Assembly: GCA_021292165.1 (NCBI GenBank)
Contig: CM037877.1
Location: forward strand, 33,864,197 to 33,928,196
DNA: 64,000 nt
Source of the DNA: Shinisaurus crocodilurus
Lineage: Eukaryota > Chordata > Lepidosauria > Squamata > Shinisauridae
Direction: 5' to 3'
Under the pieces are notes generated by a model that had not been told where the DNA came from, did no database searches, and saw nothing but the letters and a program-made list of their open reading frames with translations. Positions 53,270 to 63,420 of this stretch are shown here, piece after piece. The first letter of the stretch is position 1. Each line of letters opens with the position of its first letter. The position numbers and the translations under genes are program-made.

Positions 53270-53695
53270 GGCATTTTTTTTCTCCTCTCATAATACTAGA
53301 ACCTGGATCCTCCAATGAAGCTGAACGGTGGGAGATTCAGGACAGAGAAAAACAAATACTTCTTCACAGAGCATGTAGTTAAATTTGGTACTTGCTCCCA
53401 GAAGATGTAGTAACGGTCACCAAGCTGGATGGCTTTAAAAGGGGATTAGGCAAATTCATGCAGGATTAAGGCTATCAATGACTACTAGTCCTGATGGCTG
53501 TATGCTACCTCAAGTAATTGAGTATATTCCCTCCAGGAATATACTCCAGTGTGTATCTCAATACCAGTTGTTGGGGAACATGGAAGAAGGGTGCTATCAC
53601 ACTCATGTCCTATCTGTGGGCTTCTCATTGGGGCATCTGGCTGGCCATTGTCCATCATTCTATTCCCACAAGACAGCAAGGCTCGTCTTATGTTC
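53270..53695 (-). repeat. CR1-type LINE 3' untranslated region
   Basis: CTCTCATAATACTAGAACCT, CAATGAAGCTGAACGGTGGG, TACTTCTTCACAGAGCATGT, GGCTTTAAAAGGGGATTAGG and ATGACTACTAGTCCTGATGG are the reverse of the CR1 tail at 6140-6548. They continue into CATGTCCTATCTGTGGGCTT and CATCTGGCTGGCCATTG. Confidence 0.82.
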
Positions 53696-53793
53696 TCACA
53701 TCTCCAATGATCTGATGGCTTACAGGACAGGGCATGAACTTGTGTTTCAGTATGTGGGTGAAAAAGTGTTAAACTACCTACATCCACAGATTA

Positions 53794-54585
53794 TGCCCGA
53801 CTCTAGCTGGGTCAGACTCTGGGCAAATTCAGGGCAAATCCAGGGACAAAGCCTGAAGGGAAGTCAAGTAAGTGAGCAAATGATCAAGCAGAAAGGTTTC
53901 AGTCCAGTATGGGATCAGTCTCAGGCAGGAGTGGTCAAGATACAGGCAAGGGCCAAACCACAGTATTACCAGGCAAGTAGGTAGTTTCCAAAAGAGATGT
54001 CTGAGGCACAGCCAAGGTCAAAATAAGGGAGAGTAGTCAGGCAGAGACACAGTCCAAAATGCAGATTTAAGCATACAGTAAGTCCAGAGATCAGTCGCAC
54101 AGACAGAGGTGCAATCACAAGGTCAGGAAAACAGGATACAAGGCATTAGGAGCCAAGGTAAGACATTGCTTCCAGAAGTTAGCAGGCCCTCACTGAAAGC
54201 TTATATAGCTTCCAGAGCTCCACCCAGTGCTCAGCTGCTGTTCTGGCAAAAGTCCTACTCATGAGGAGGGTCTTGCTCACAAGGAGGCCTTTACTCCCAA
54301 GGAGTCCTTTCCTGCAAATTGGTACTCCGTCACCCGGCCACAGTCCTAATCTGTACCTTCAGGCACTGATGTTCTCGGGGGCTGAGTGGCGGCTCAGCAA
54401 CCCCCTCTGACGTGGAAGCAGAGCTTTCTACCTTTCGAGGGGGAGCTCTGAAGCCCTCTCTCCTGAGGGCCCAGCCGCCCAGGGCCTTCTCGGTCAGCTC
54501 CAGGGTCCCCTGACGTGGCTTGTTCCCAGGGACAGGAGGTGCCAGATGGTTTTCTGAAGAGGACTCCTCCAAGTGGGGCATGACA
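53794..54585 (-). mobile_element. Putative LTR (Gypsy- or ERV-like) on the minus strand
   Basis: On the minus strand the unit starts TGTCATGCCCCACTTGG and ends CTAGAGTCGGGCA, giving TG...CA ends about 792 bp apart. A TATA box, GAAGCTATATAAGCTTTC, lies at 54195-54215, as in an LTR promoter. The R/U5-like side repeats GTCCA/CAGG words. No target duplication is visible (GATTA versus GGCTG) and no internal genes adjoin, so it may be a solo or recombined LTR. Confidence 0.5.
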
Positions 54586-55258
54586 GGCTGAAGCATTTGG
54601 AGCTTTTAGTTCAGCGGGAAAAGATGACTAAGAAAGAACATGATCAAGATGTATACAAATTATGAATATTACGCTGAGACCGGTTGGAGAGAATTTTGTC
54701 TCTTCTCATAATAGAAGAACTTGCAGTCACTCAGTAAATCTGAGTGAACCAAAGGATGGACAAAAGAAAATACTATATATTGTATAATATGTACTATATA
54801 TTGTAATGGCTAAACGGCTAAATTCCGTATGACACAGGAGTCTCAACTGAACTTTAATGCAGTGTGTGTGTCTGGATCTGATCATAGCAGTGGTGCTTGG
54901 GAAGGGATGTAAGATTAAGAATCATAAGAGCTGGAAGGAAATAATCATTGCCTTGCTGGATCATAGCAATGATCCATCTACTCCAGCTTTCCGGGTGTTC
55001 ACAAGCGGGCAGCAAGATGTTGGACTTCACCTGTTGTTTGTCTCCAGCATGCTGGTATTCAGGGGTATACTGCCTCTGAAAATGGGGGCTCCATTTAGCT
55101 GTCATGACTAATTGCCATTGATCTCTCCTCTGTGGATTTGTTTAATCTTTCTCAAAGCCATCTAAGGGGCAAAACTAGATTTTACACTTAATGTGTGTTG
55201 GTTGCCGAAAAGATCAGCACCTGTGTGTATCTAACGTCCCTTTACATAATGTCTAGTG
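54586..55258. other. Unassigned DNA
   Basis: Unique-looking. A TATATATTGTATAATATG stretch lies near 54773. No gene found. Confidence 0.4.
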
Positions 55259-55393
55259 CAGTGTTCTCCAACCTTGGGTCCCCAGATGTTTTTGGCCTAC
55301 AACTCCCAGCATGCCTCAGCCAGCTATGCTGGCTGGGGCATGCTGGGAGTTGTAGGCCAAAAACATTTGGGGACCCAAGGTTGGAGAACACTG
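55259..55393. mobile_element. MITE-A copy 10, full length
   Basis: CAGTGTTCTCCAACC to GGTTGGAGAACACTG, 135 bp, with perfect duplications GTCTAGTG (55251-55258, 55394-55401). Two unmirrored changes (GCCTCAGCC in the left arm, AACATTTGG in the right) show normal independent decay. Confidence 0.97.
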
Positions 55394-55401
55394 GTCTAGT
55401 G

Positions 55402-55823
55402 GAATGTAGCCATGGTCTCTGACAACATGACAATCGACATTTCCCTGGGCCCGCTTCACATCACTGGCTGCTCTTGGCAGGGTATGGGAGAATGGGGAAC
55501 ATCAGGAGTTCAGGCCTCGGAGACATTCTGTTGGACATCACCGAGGGGCGTAGGAGCCAGGCGTGCAGCTGCTGTTAATTTTGGCAGGAACGGCACATTT
55601 TGGGTGATGCCAAGTTTGTCCCTAAGCTGGTGCTCATCAGCACATCTTGGGTTAGTGAATTCTGAAAGTCAGTTCCATGCTGCGTAAAGAACCCATTGCT
55701 CAGCCTACAGCCAGTCATGTGCATCGGGTGATCCTTAGTTTTTGTACTATGAGGAAGACAACAGAAATGCCTCTCTCCATAACAGTCCTAATTTTATAAA
55801 CTTCTATTGTTTGTTGCCACTTA
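55402..55823. other. Unassigned DNA
   Basis: No recognised gene or repeat. Confidence 0.4.
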
Positions 55824-55934
55824 GGAAGCAATCCTATGCAAGTTGAGACAGAAAAAAAGGCCTACAACTCCCAGCATGCCCCAGCCAGGAGTTGTGGGCC
55901 TTTTTTCTATCTAAACTTGCATTGGATTGTACCC
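55824..55934. mobile_element. MITE-B copy 4 with MITE-A-like core
   Basis: GGAAGCAATCCTATGCAAGT and TTGAGACAGAAA at the left, TCTATCTAAACTTGCATTGG and ATTGTACCC at the right, with TTA on both sides (55821-55823, 55935-55937). Its core GGCCTACAACTCCCAGCATG, then CCCCAGCC, is identical to MITE-A's core although the ends and the duplication differ. Confidence 0.9.
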
Positions 55935-55937
55935 TTA

Positions 55938-56850
55938 GTCATCTTTTTTTCCCCCCCCAGCTAAAAAGCCCCAAACACTAGAACCTTTCCAGATAGGGAA
56001 GGTGCCTCAACTCTTTGATCGTGTGGTCTCCCTTTCCAGTTCTGTGATTATCCTTTTTTCTGTGATTATGCGGTGTGCTTAGGACCCAGGACGCCAAATC
56101 ATCTTGACTGTTGACATTATAATTTAAATAAATAATCAAATAAATAAAGCTGCCTGTGCCGTGAGTCTAACTGAGGGGCAGGCAAGGGGGAGTTAATTGA
56201 TGTGTTTACTCCTAACAGAGCCTGGGCTGTTAAAAGCATACCTTGTTCCAGCTCATTCCTATGGAAACACACCCACTCACACAGTGCAGCCTGCATTGTC
56301 CCTCACTCCTTATCAAATGGGATCAAATGGTCACTACAGAACCAGAACAAATGTCATCTAAGTGCTGCATTGCAAGCCTATGATGCTCCCAAAATAAATC
56401 TGTTTACATAACATGTGCAATCACCCATTCTTTGCTTCAGGTCCTTTTTAGCAGAATAGCTCAAGTCATTACCACTCACAGAATCTGGAGATAAAAAGGC
56501 TTGATTTATGTGAACAGTGTATTTAGTTTCCAGTAAGACTTAATTGTTTAATCACATGCATCCACTGGGATTGCCGAGCACAAGGCCATACAGGAAGTGG
56601 CGGGTTGTGTTTCCTCCTCGTTTGGTGATAGGAATTGTATTATTTGCAACAGGAGGCTTAGGAACAACAACACTGACACGTGGGACGGAAAATAAGATCT
56701 CATGATAAATCTTGAGCATTTCCTGGACTGATCCACCAACCAGTTATCGTGGATTTGAAGAAGCTGTCTCAAAACAGTCCAGTGTCTAAAAGTCAGGAAG
56801 ATTCCAGATTCCTGTTTCCACATGGTTCTGTTACCAAAATAATAGTAACA
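55938..56850. other. Unassigned, partly repeat-free
   Basis: 56200-56540 has no recognised repeat and an enhancer-like texture (CAAATGGGATCAAATGGTCA, CTTAATTGTTTAATCACATG). The frames around 56548-56958 overlap the neighbouring SINE and are not genes. Confidence 0.3.
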
Positions 56851-57104
56851 GAGAGCCATTGTGGCATAGTGGTTAGATTGTTGGACTGGGACTCGGGAGA
56901 TCCGGGTTCTAGTCCCCACTCCGCCACAAAACTCCCTGGGTGACTTTGGGCCAGTCACTGACTCTCAGCCTAACCTCCCTCACAGTCACAGGGTTGTTGT
57001 GAGGATAAAATGCAGAGGAGGAGGATTGTGTAAGCCCCCATGGGTTCCTTGCAAGAGGGGGAAAAGGTGGGATATAAATTTATTAATAAAATGTAATAAT
57101 AATG
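56851..57104 (+). mobile_element. tRNA-derived SINE, full length
   Basis: GAGAGCCATTGTGGCATAGT, GTTGGACTGGGACTCGGGAG, GATCCGGGTTCTAGTCCCC, GGTGACTTTGGGCCAGTCAC, GGGTTGTTGTGAGGATAAAA and AAAGGTGGGATATAAATTT. A short internal duplication (CTCACAGTCACAGGG) distinguishes it from 48803. Confidence 0.92.
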
Positions 57105-57194
57105 AAGTGTGAGTCAAGTCTCCCTAAGAAGGCAAAAAATCCATTGCTGTAGAGGGACATGCTAATTTATTTAAGTAATTTCTACAAGGAATGG

Positions 57195-57650
57195 ATGAGA
57201 TTTTTGTTTCAATTTGTTTTTTTAAATAAAAATTTACCAAATTCACAAATTTATTCATATTTGGGATAGAAAGAGCATGAGACTAAAAATACTCAAATGT
57301 AGGAGAAATTGAAACTGACAAGTCCAGGCCCAGGGCTTTTGAGCGCTTAGTCTTAAAAGTCTGAGTTTCAATCCCTGTGTATTCAACAGTGTTTGTGGTA
57401 CTGAATTAGGGCTGCCACCTCTTTTTTTCTGACAGGTTCCGCATCTTTAAGAGCTCTATGGCAGGCAGGTACATCATGTACTTACTGAATTTGGCCAGTG
57501 CAAATGTGTGAGAATTTCATTTCAGTCCGTTTTTGATCAGAATTTACCAAAATTGGTAGATTTATTCATATGGAAAAAGCTTAAGTTTAAAAAAAATTCA
57601 AATGCAGGAGAAAGCGAAATGGATAGATTCATCCATCCTTAATTCCTACA
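57195..57650 (+). repeat. Dispersed repeat family J (copy)
   Basis: TTTACCAAATTCACAAATTT, GAAAGAGCATGAGAC, TTTCTGACAGGTTCCGCATC, ATGGCAGGCAGGTACATCAT, GTGAGAATTTCATTTCAGTC, AATTTACCAAAATTGGTAGA and AATGCAGGAGAAAGCGAAAT, in the same order as 62960-63420. The first block recurs at the end in modified form, so the element has an internal repeat. No coding capacity. Confidence 0.65.
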
Positions 57651-57923
57651 CCACTTAAAGAAGTTGTCAGTGCATCCTACAAGATTCATCGTGTCAAGCA
57701 ATATAAAACATTGAAAGGGATACAATAGAACGAGTCACAGCAGACAGCTTAAATACCTTTAAAAGTAGAGGCAAACGGGATGGACTTCATCTAGGAGCCT
57801 TTTCCCCAGCAGTGAACATAATAGGAATAATAACAATCACAACTCACATTGAGTTGCTACCAAACGTGGCAGTGAACTTTTGAGGCAACTTTGGAAGTTC
57901 CTGCTTGGGTATAATATTTGACG

Positions 57924-58032
57924 GGGCCAGCTGAAGACATTTTTCTGCCTGAGGCAAAGGACAAGATGGCACTGCCCAGCCCCGTTTCACCTTCCAAAAC
58001 TGGACAGGCCAATGGGACAGCATTCTCCACTA
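57924..58032. repeat. Fragment of the CAGGGCCAGC hAT family
   Basis: GGGGCCAGCTGAAGACATTT, CTGCCTGAGGCAAAGGACAA and GATGGCACTGCCCAGCCCCG match the left part of 60420-60938 and of 1947-2229. Right end lost. Confidence 0.65.
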
Positions 58033-58060
58033 GACTCGAGGACAGCGGCCTAGCTTAGAG

Positions 58061-58911
58061 CAGTGGTGCAGAACTTCAGGCCCAGGTACCAAATCTGGGC
58101 CTTCAGGGGTCCCAATGCAGCCTTCTGGGGTTCCCCAGAAAGCTTACTCCTTTCACCCAACCACCAATTGTCTAGTGGTGAATTTTGTACCGGGGGGGAG
58201 CCCACCTCGCGCTGGGACCCCCCCAATGCTTGATTCTCTGCAGCACGGAGAGGCTCTCCGCCTGCCCTCTGCACCGCTCGAAGAGCCGCCCCGCCCGCGC
58301 GGGCTCCCGTCACGTCACTTCCGGCTGGCTGGAAGTGAGTGACGCGACGGGCCCTGCGCCGACGCGGCTGAACCCTGTTGCTGCGGTTTTGGCATAGAAA
58401 CCAGGGCAACAGGGCTTAAAACGGCCATCGCAGCCGTTTTAAGCCCTATTGCCCTGGTTTCTAAGCCAAAACCGCAGCAACGGGGTTCAGCCGTGTCGGC
58501 GCAGGGCCTGTCGCGTCACAGCCGGAAATGATGCGACGGAGCCCGCGCGAGCGGCGAGGCGCTGCAGACGAGCGGTGGCAGACTGAGTGGCATGGCAAGG
58601 TAGGCCAGCGAATATCGGGGGGCTGCGAATGGGGCTGATTTTGGCCCGCTCCAGCCCCTTGATATTCGTGGTTACATCCCTACAATTGTCTGGTTTCTCA
58701 GCTTTTCTGCAGCCCCGCCCCCTTCTAAAAGATTGACGTGTTTCTCCTAAGGCTTAGGTACTGGCTGTAAGAGGTTTAAGCTGCAATATGTTGGTATTTG
58801 GGGGGGTTGGGCCCAACTGCCTTTTGCCCCACCCACCATGGAAATGTGGCCCCCAAAAGCTTCTCCGAAATGGAATTCGACCCTCAGGCTGGAAGAGGTT
58901 CTGCACCCCTG
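58061..58911. mobile_element. hAT-like element H2 (copy 3), with a nested hAT
   Basis: CAGTGGTGCAGAACTTCAGG to GAGGTTCTGCACCCCTG. Flanks GCTTAGAG (58053-58060) and GCTTACAG (58912-58919) match at seven of eight positions and have a central TA. After removing the insert at 58173-58682, the interior aligns with 18018-18366 (CACCAATTGTCT, CTTCTCCTAAGGCTTAGGTA, CTTCTCCGAAATGGAATTCG). Confidence 0.85.
58173..58682. mobile_element. GC-rich nested element with a large inverted repeat
   Basis: Flanked by perfect 8-bp duplications CAATTGTC (58165-58172, 58683-58690) inside H2. The ends are TAGTGGTG and ACATCCCTA. From about 58290 to 58560 two arms of roughly 120 bp mirror each other: GACGCGACGGGCCCTGCGCC, CTGTTGCTGCGGTTTTGGC and AACAGGGCTTAAAACGGCC, against GGCGCAGGGCCTGTCGCG and the complements. 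GTCACGTCACTTCCGG is an ETS/CRE-like word. CpG-rich, no coding frame. Confidence 0.85.
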
Positions 58912-58961
58912 GCTTACAGGATTCAGGGCTGGCTGTGCGGCCCCAGAGGTGGTGGTAGGGG

Positions 58962-59764
58962 TAGGGATGTGTGAGGGTTTTGTTTGGGGGGGCGGAAATC
59001 CGGCAGACTAGCTGGGCTCAACCTCCCTCCCAAACACCGTCCCATTGACCTCTTCCCTGGCGTCGACTCAGGTTCTCCCAAGTTGACCCGGGGAAGCGAC
59101 TTCTGGGTTCCCAGTGGTGCACTGTTTATGTAAAAAATACGTTAAGATACACCCAACGCGGCCACAATTTGCGTAACTTGTGCAAAGTACGGCCACGTCT
59201 GACGTATCTTAAGGCATTTTCTATGTTAACAGCAGCCCACCAGGCAGGAACTCGGGAGTCCAGCAAGTGACGCGGCGTGTGCCGGCTTTCGGCCTGACGG
59301 CAGGTGCAGCAGTGACATCTGCTGAGCTGGAGGTGCGTTGGGTCCCGGCAGATCGCCCACCCACTAGGGCTGGAGCTAGGGGTGGGCATACTGCTGAGAT
59401 CCAACTCTCCTCCGGCTTGGTGGATGCTGCTGCTGTGCCCGCCAAGTTGGGCTGAAAGCGGGCCCACGCTGCGCCCCTTGATGAACTTCTGGGTTCCCAG
59501 CGGGCTGCTGTTTATGTAGAAAATGCCTTAAGATACATCAAAAGCAGCCTCAATTTGCACAAATGATGGCCACTTTGGGGGTATCTTAAAGCATTTTCTA
59601 TGTAAACAGCAGCCTGCTGGGAACCCAGAAGTCACTTTCCCAACTCGACTTGGGAGAACTCCAGTTGAGCCGGGGAAGAGGTAAGCAGGACAGAGTTCAG
59701 GGGGTCGAACCCAGCTAGTCCACCAGATTTCCACCCCCTGAACGAAATCCTCACACATCCCTAG
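58962..59764. mobile_element. Compound palindromic element with four arms
   Basis: Outer ends TAGGGATGTGTGAGGGTTT and CTCACACATCCCTA are inverted repeats extending over 50 bp (GACTAGCTGGG / CCCAGCTAGTC). Inside are two separate hairpins, about 59100-59250 and 59488-59632. Each has arms with CTTCTGGGTTCCCAG, TGTTTATGTA and AAGATAC and their complements. All four arms are related. No frame of note, and the flanks GGTAGGGG and GCTGGAGC do not form a clear duplication. Confidence 0.8.
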
Positions 59765-60419
59765 CTGGAGCCCTCAATCTTTCATTTGGAGCCCTGAATC
59801 TCTGGGAGGCCATCCCATGCTTTTAATAAAGAAAATGGATGCTTCGGATGCAAAGTTCTTAGACAGCATGGCCCAAGTAGCAAAAAAGAGAGAAATGAAA
59901 TTAGAAACTGGTTTTCTAACTGAAATGAAACTTCTAGAAACTGGTTTTAGCTGGCAGGAATCCTCGCAATGACAGGCGGTGGAGATTTTTTAAATTGTAT
60001 TTTAAAGTCTTGACGTTGATGGCATTTTGGAAGCAAATGCAGCAATCTGCATCCAAAAATGATTTAAACTTCCCCAGTTAGTGATGTGTACAAATGGCAC
60101 ACAGTATTAAACCGCATATGCACGCAATGTAAGAATTCCCACATTCTTGTCTTCCCTTTCCAGGCTTTTTGTTTTTACTTTTCTTTTTTCCTGGGCTAGA
60201 AGAAACTAATGAAGCCTGCAGTTGGATATATGCCTGTGGGAGTGCCAAAGAGGAATGGAAAGCGGGGGGGGGGGGGGGGGGGATAAAAATAAAATCCAAC
60301 AGTTGGTTTGAATTACCAAGCACTTTGTTTAGATGCATGGTGCCATTACACAAATTGTTTCCAACCATGGTGATGGTGCTCTTTTGAGAAGAAAGCCATT
60401 TTTCAGGGTAGCTCTAAAT
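59765..60419. other. Unassigned DNA with a G run
   Basis: ACTGGTTTTCTAACTGAAATG and AACTGGTTTTAGCTGGC form a short local repeat near 59908-59955. G homopolymer at 60267-60282. No gene found. Confidence 0.4.
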
Positions 60420-60938
60420 CAGGGCCAGCCCAAGAAATTTGCTACCTGAGCTAAAGGACAAGATGGCACCACCACCCGCCCCCCACTCCCAGGGGAGGTT
60501 GGTGACTCCTATGTCCGAGGGGCTCCTCATCCAATTCAGATTTTATTCTGAGCTGTATAGGAGCTATTCATGGTGCTGAACTCCATCCCCTAAATAGGTT
60601 CACCACCATGGAGCACCATGGATAGCTCCTGTAGAGCTCAGAATGAAAGCTGCAATGGATAAGGAGCCCCACGGACATAGGCGTCACCAGCCTCCCCTGC
60701 CCATTCCATGTACAGAACCTGCCTGGGTAGGCAGCTGTATCTTTCTTCAACATTGGTGGCAGGACAGCATCATCCTCCACCACACTGGAGGGCAGCAGGG
60801 GGTGTGAGGCAGGCCGCATGGCCAACAAAGCTCCATCCTCCAACACCTTACCACTGCTCCCTGCCTCCACCCCACCCACCTCAACATTTGCTGCCTGAAG
60901 CAGCTGCCTCACTCTGCCTAATGACAGGACTGGCCCTG
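60420..60938. mobile_element. Non-autonomous hAT-like element, CAGGGCCAGCC ends (large copy)
   Basis: CAGGGCCAGCCCAAGAAATT to GACAGGACTGGCCCTG. Flanks CTCTAAAT (60412-60419) and TTCTAAAC (60939-60946) match at six of eight positions, with a central TA in both. CTGCCTCACTCTGCCTAATG precedes the right end as in the copy at 1947-2229. MITE-D copy 2 is nested near the left end. Confidence 0.82.
60491..60698. mobile_element. Inverted-repeat MITE-D (copy 2), nested
   Basis: AGGGGAGGTTGGTGACTCCT and GGGGCTCCTCATCCAATTCA are mirrored by GCAATGGATAAGGAGCCCC and GCGTCACCAGCCTCCCCT. The centre TTCACCACCATGGAGCACCA matches copy 1 at 27310-27497. Confidence 0.82.
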
Positions 60939-61269
60939 TTCTAAACAATGACTTAGGAAGCAGTATTGGGTACAATTGCACCAACTTAGATGCCTTTAAA
61001 GTTCCATTGATTTCAGTGGGAGAGGGAAATTAGCGATGGGCAAATTCCTCCCCTTGGTTTACCTTGAAAAATATTTCTTTGCCTGAGAAGATTTTAAAAA
61101 ATGCACAAAGGTTAAGGGGAGACTGGATTGGGGGTGTAACTATTTCAAACTCTCTCAACCTAATATTCATACACAAACCCTTTCACTAAAGAGAACTAGA
61201 GCTTGTGAGAAACAGTAACTCAATAAAAATGTGTGAGAAATTCAAGAACAAATAGTTTATTGAAATGGC
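60939..61269. other. Unassigned with short repeat traces
   Basis: 60955-61020 (GGTACAATTGCACCAACTTA, TTGATTTCAGTGGGAGAGG) and 61032-61060 (GATGGGCAAATTCCTCCCCT) look like ends of common short repeats. No gene found. Confidence 0.35.
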
Positions 61270-61720
61270 TTACCTCCAAGCATTATTTCACTGATCCCTC
61301 AGCACATCTACTTGAGAGTAAGATCACTTTGAATTTTGTTTCTGTCTTCCAGAGTATTAGCTATTCCACCCAATGTTAAGTCATCTGAAAATCTGATAAG
61401 CATTCCCTGCACCTCCTCATCCAAGTCATTTCTCAAAGATAATAGCCGGTGGTCCTGAGAGTTCTTCTGCCAGTTCCTTTATTACTCTAGGATGCAGCTC
61501 ATCAGGCCCTGGAGATTTGAACTCGTTCAGAGTAATCAGGTGCTCCTTGACCATTTGCCTATCAATCTCAAACTGCAGTCCTGCCCCTTCAGTCTGCACT
61601 TCAGGTTTGCCAGTGGGCTTCCTATCCCTGGAAAATCGTGTTCCCTATTTTGCTTTTTGTGACACGGGAATTCCTTTTAGGATTGTTAGTGTCAAGCTAC
61701 AAGAATGACCGTTCTTACGT
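61270..61720 (-). pseudogene. CR1-type LINE reverse transcriptase relic with internal deletion
   Basis: The minus strand reads EHLITLNEFKSPGPDELHPR, VIKELAEELSGPPAIIFEK, then jumps to a stretch like the post-YADD region (GGIANTLEDRNKIQSDL in mixed frames). In intact CR1 proteins about 150 residues with the catalytic core separate these blocks, so the core is deleted. Several stops, so dead. Confidence 0.72.
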
Positions 61721-61839
61721 TTCAGCCACACTGTGGGGTCTGTAGACCCAAATCTCTCAGTTGTTGGTGAAGTTGGATGGAAGATTAATCTTACCTCTAG
61801 CAGACATCCATGCACATGAACACTAAAGCACCATGATAG

Positions 61840-62100
61840 GAACTTAAGAAGAGTGATGCTGGATGCCTGGATCAGACCAAAGACCTATCTAGTCCAGTAT
61901 TCTGTTTGTTCAGTGGCCAACCAGATGCATATAGGAAGCCCACAAGCAGGACATTACGGAAATAACCCCCTCCCATTCATGTTAACAACATAAGAACATA
62001 AGAAGAGCCATGTTAGATCAGACCCATGTTAGATTGTTCCCCAGCATACTGTCCCTGTTACAGGAGGGAATATATAGCCTTCATGACTAGTAGCTATTGA
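61840..62100 (+). repeat. CR1-type LINE 3' untranslated region, part 1
   Basis: GATCAGACCAAAGACCTATC, TAGTCCAGTATTCTGTTTGT, AGTGGCCAACCAGATGCATA, GGAAGCCCACAAGCAGGACA and CTTCATGACTAGTAGCTATT. The tail continues after the LINE insertion at 62745. Confidence 0.8.
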
Positions 62101-62744
62101 TGTACGTCACTTCCACCTCCTTGAAAGATTTCATCAATGTTGCTTCCAGAAAATCCTGCGAATTACTTGGGAAGACAGGCAAACAAATGTCAGTGTATTG
62201 GAAGAAGCAAAGACTACTAGCGTTGAAAAAATGATCCTTCAATGCCAACTTCAATGGACCGGTCATGTTGTTCGAATGTCTGACTGCCGCCTCCCAAAGC
62301 AGTTACTTTATTCCCAACTCAAGGATGGAAAGCGGAATATCGGTGGTCAGTATAAGAGGTTTAAAGATGTTCTTAAGGCTAATCTAAAAAAATGCAATAT
62401 AAACATCGAAAACTGGGAAACTCTGGCCCATGAACGATCTAACTGGAGGTTGGCCTTTCACAAAGGTTCTATGGACTTTGAAGAAGCCCGAGTGCAAGGT
62501 GAAAGGGAGAAACTTGCTAAGCGAAAAGCACGTCAAACGAATCCTTTACAGGATCATCTTCCATCTGGTAACCTGTGTCCTCACTGTGGGAAGCTGTGTG
62601 GATCTAGAATTGGCCTCCACAGTCACTTACGGACCCATCGCTAGAGTCTACACAATTTTTTTACAATTTCCTCTTTTTATAATTTTCTTTTTGTAATTTT
62701 ATCCTGGAAGACAATCTTACTCGGTCACAAGTGATCGCCTACTG
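62101..62744 (+). pseudogene. 3' end of an RTE-like LINE with C-terminal C2H2 zinc finger
   Basis: A continuous frame from about 62105 to the TAG at 62642-62644, beginning RHFHLLERFHQCCFQKILRI. WTGHVVRMSDCRLPKQLLY and GQYKRFKDVLKANLKKC follow, then a C2H2 finger (C-x2-C-x12-H-x3-H) in the last 25 residues. This is the conserved tail of a LINE group found in many animals. The frame has no stop or frameshift, but the polymerase and endonuclease are missing, so this is a 5'-truncated insertion. It ends GTGATCGCCTACTGTGAT and splits a CR1 tail (TAGCTATTGAT / TGTGATAGCCC). Confidence 0.85.
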
Positions 62745-62870
62745 TGATAGCCCTTTGCTCCATGAATTTGACTAATCCGCTTTTAAAGCTGTTCCAGTTT
62801 TATGGGAGAAGGAGAAAAAAACTTTATCCACACTGTGCATCATTTCATACACCTATGAATGAATGATGTT
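62745..62870 (+). repeat. CR1-type LINE 3' untranslated region, part 2
   Basis: AGCCCTTTGCTCCATGAATT, TGACTAATCCGCTTTTAAAG and CACACTGTGCATCATTTCAT continue the CR1 tail of 61840-62100. An internal stretch (GTGGCCATCACTACATC and the following) is deleted relative to 6140-6548. Confidence 0.75.
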
Positions 62871-62959
62871 CATTTTGAAATGCTAAACTTATGATCAGAA
62901 TTGTAGAAGGATCAGATTTCTTAATATTACAGTGGGGTGAACAAATGGAATGTTCACTT

Positions 62960-63420
62960 TGTCTTTTGATAAGAACTTACAAACATTCACAAATTTCGTT
63001 ATAAACAGGGCGGAGAAAACTTGAGATTAAAAAAAAAAACACTGAATGGGGGAGAAAGCAAAACTGTCTATTCATCTTTCTAGGCAGAGGGCTTTGAGTA
63101 CTTAGTTCTTAAAACACTAGGTTTCTTGGGATCACTGTCTGTTCAGCCATATTTGTGCAGCTGACTTAGGGTTGCTGTTCCTTTTTTTTGACAGGTTTCT
63201 CATCTTTAATAGCTACGTGGCAGGCAGGTACAACTTGCAGGGAATAACTGTGCCTGTGGAATTTGCTCAGTGCAGATGGGTGAGAATTTTGTTCAATTCA
63301 TTGTTTGATAAGAATTTGTCAAAATTCTGAAATCTCTTCTTCAATGGGATGGAAAGAACTTGAGATTTTCAAAGTTAGAATGTGGAAGAAAAAAGAAACT
63401 GACAGAGTCTACCATCTCTA
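62960..63420 (+). repeat. Dispersed repeat family J (copy)
   Basis: Same word order as 57195-57650: CATTCACAAATTTCG, GAAAACTTGAGATTAAAA, TTTTGACAGGTTTCTCATCT, ACGTGGCAGGCAGGTACAAC, GGTGAGAATTTTGTTCAATT, AGAATTTGTCAAAATTCTG. More diverged and slightly longer. Confidence 0.6.
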
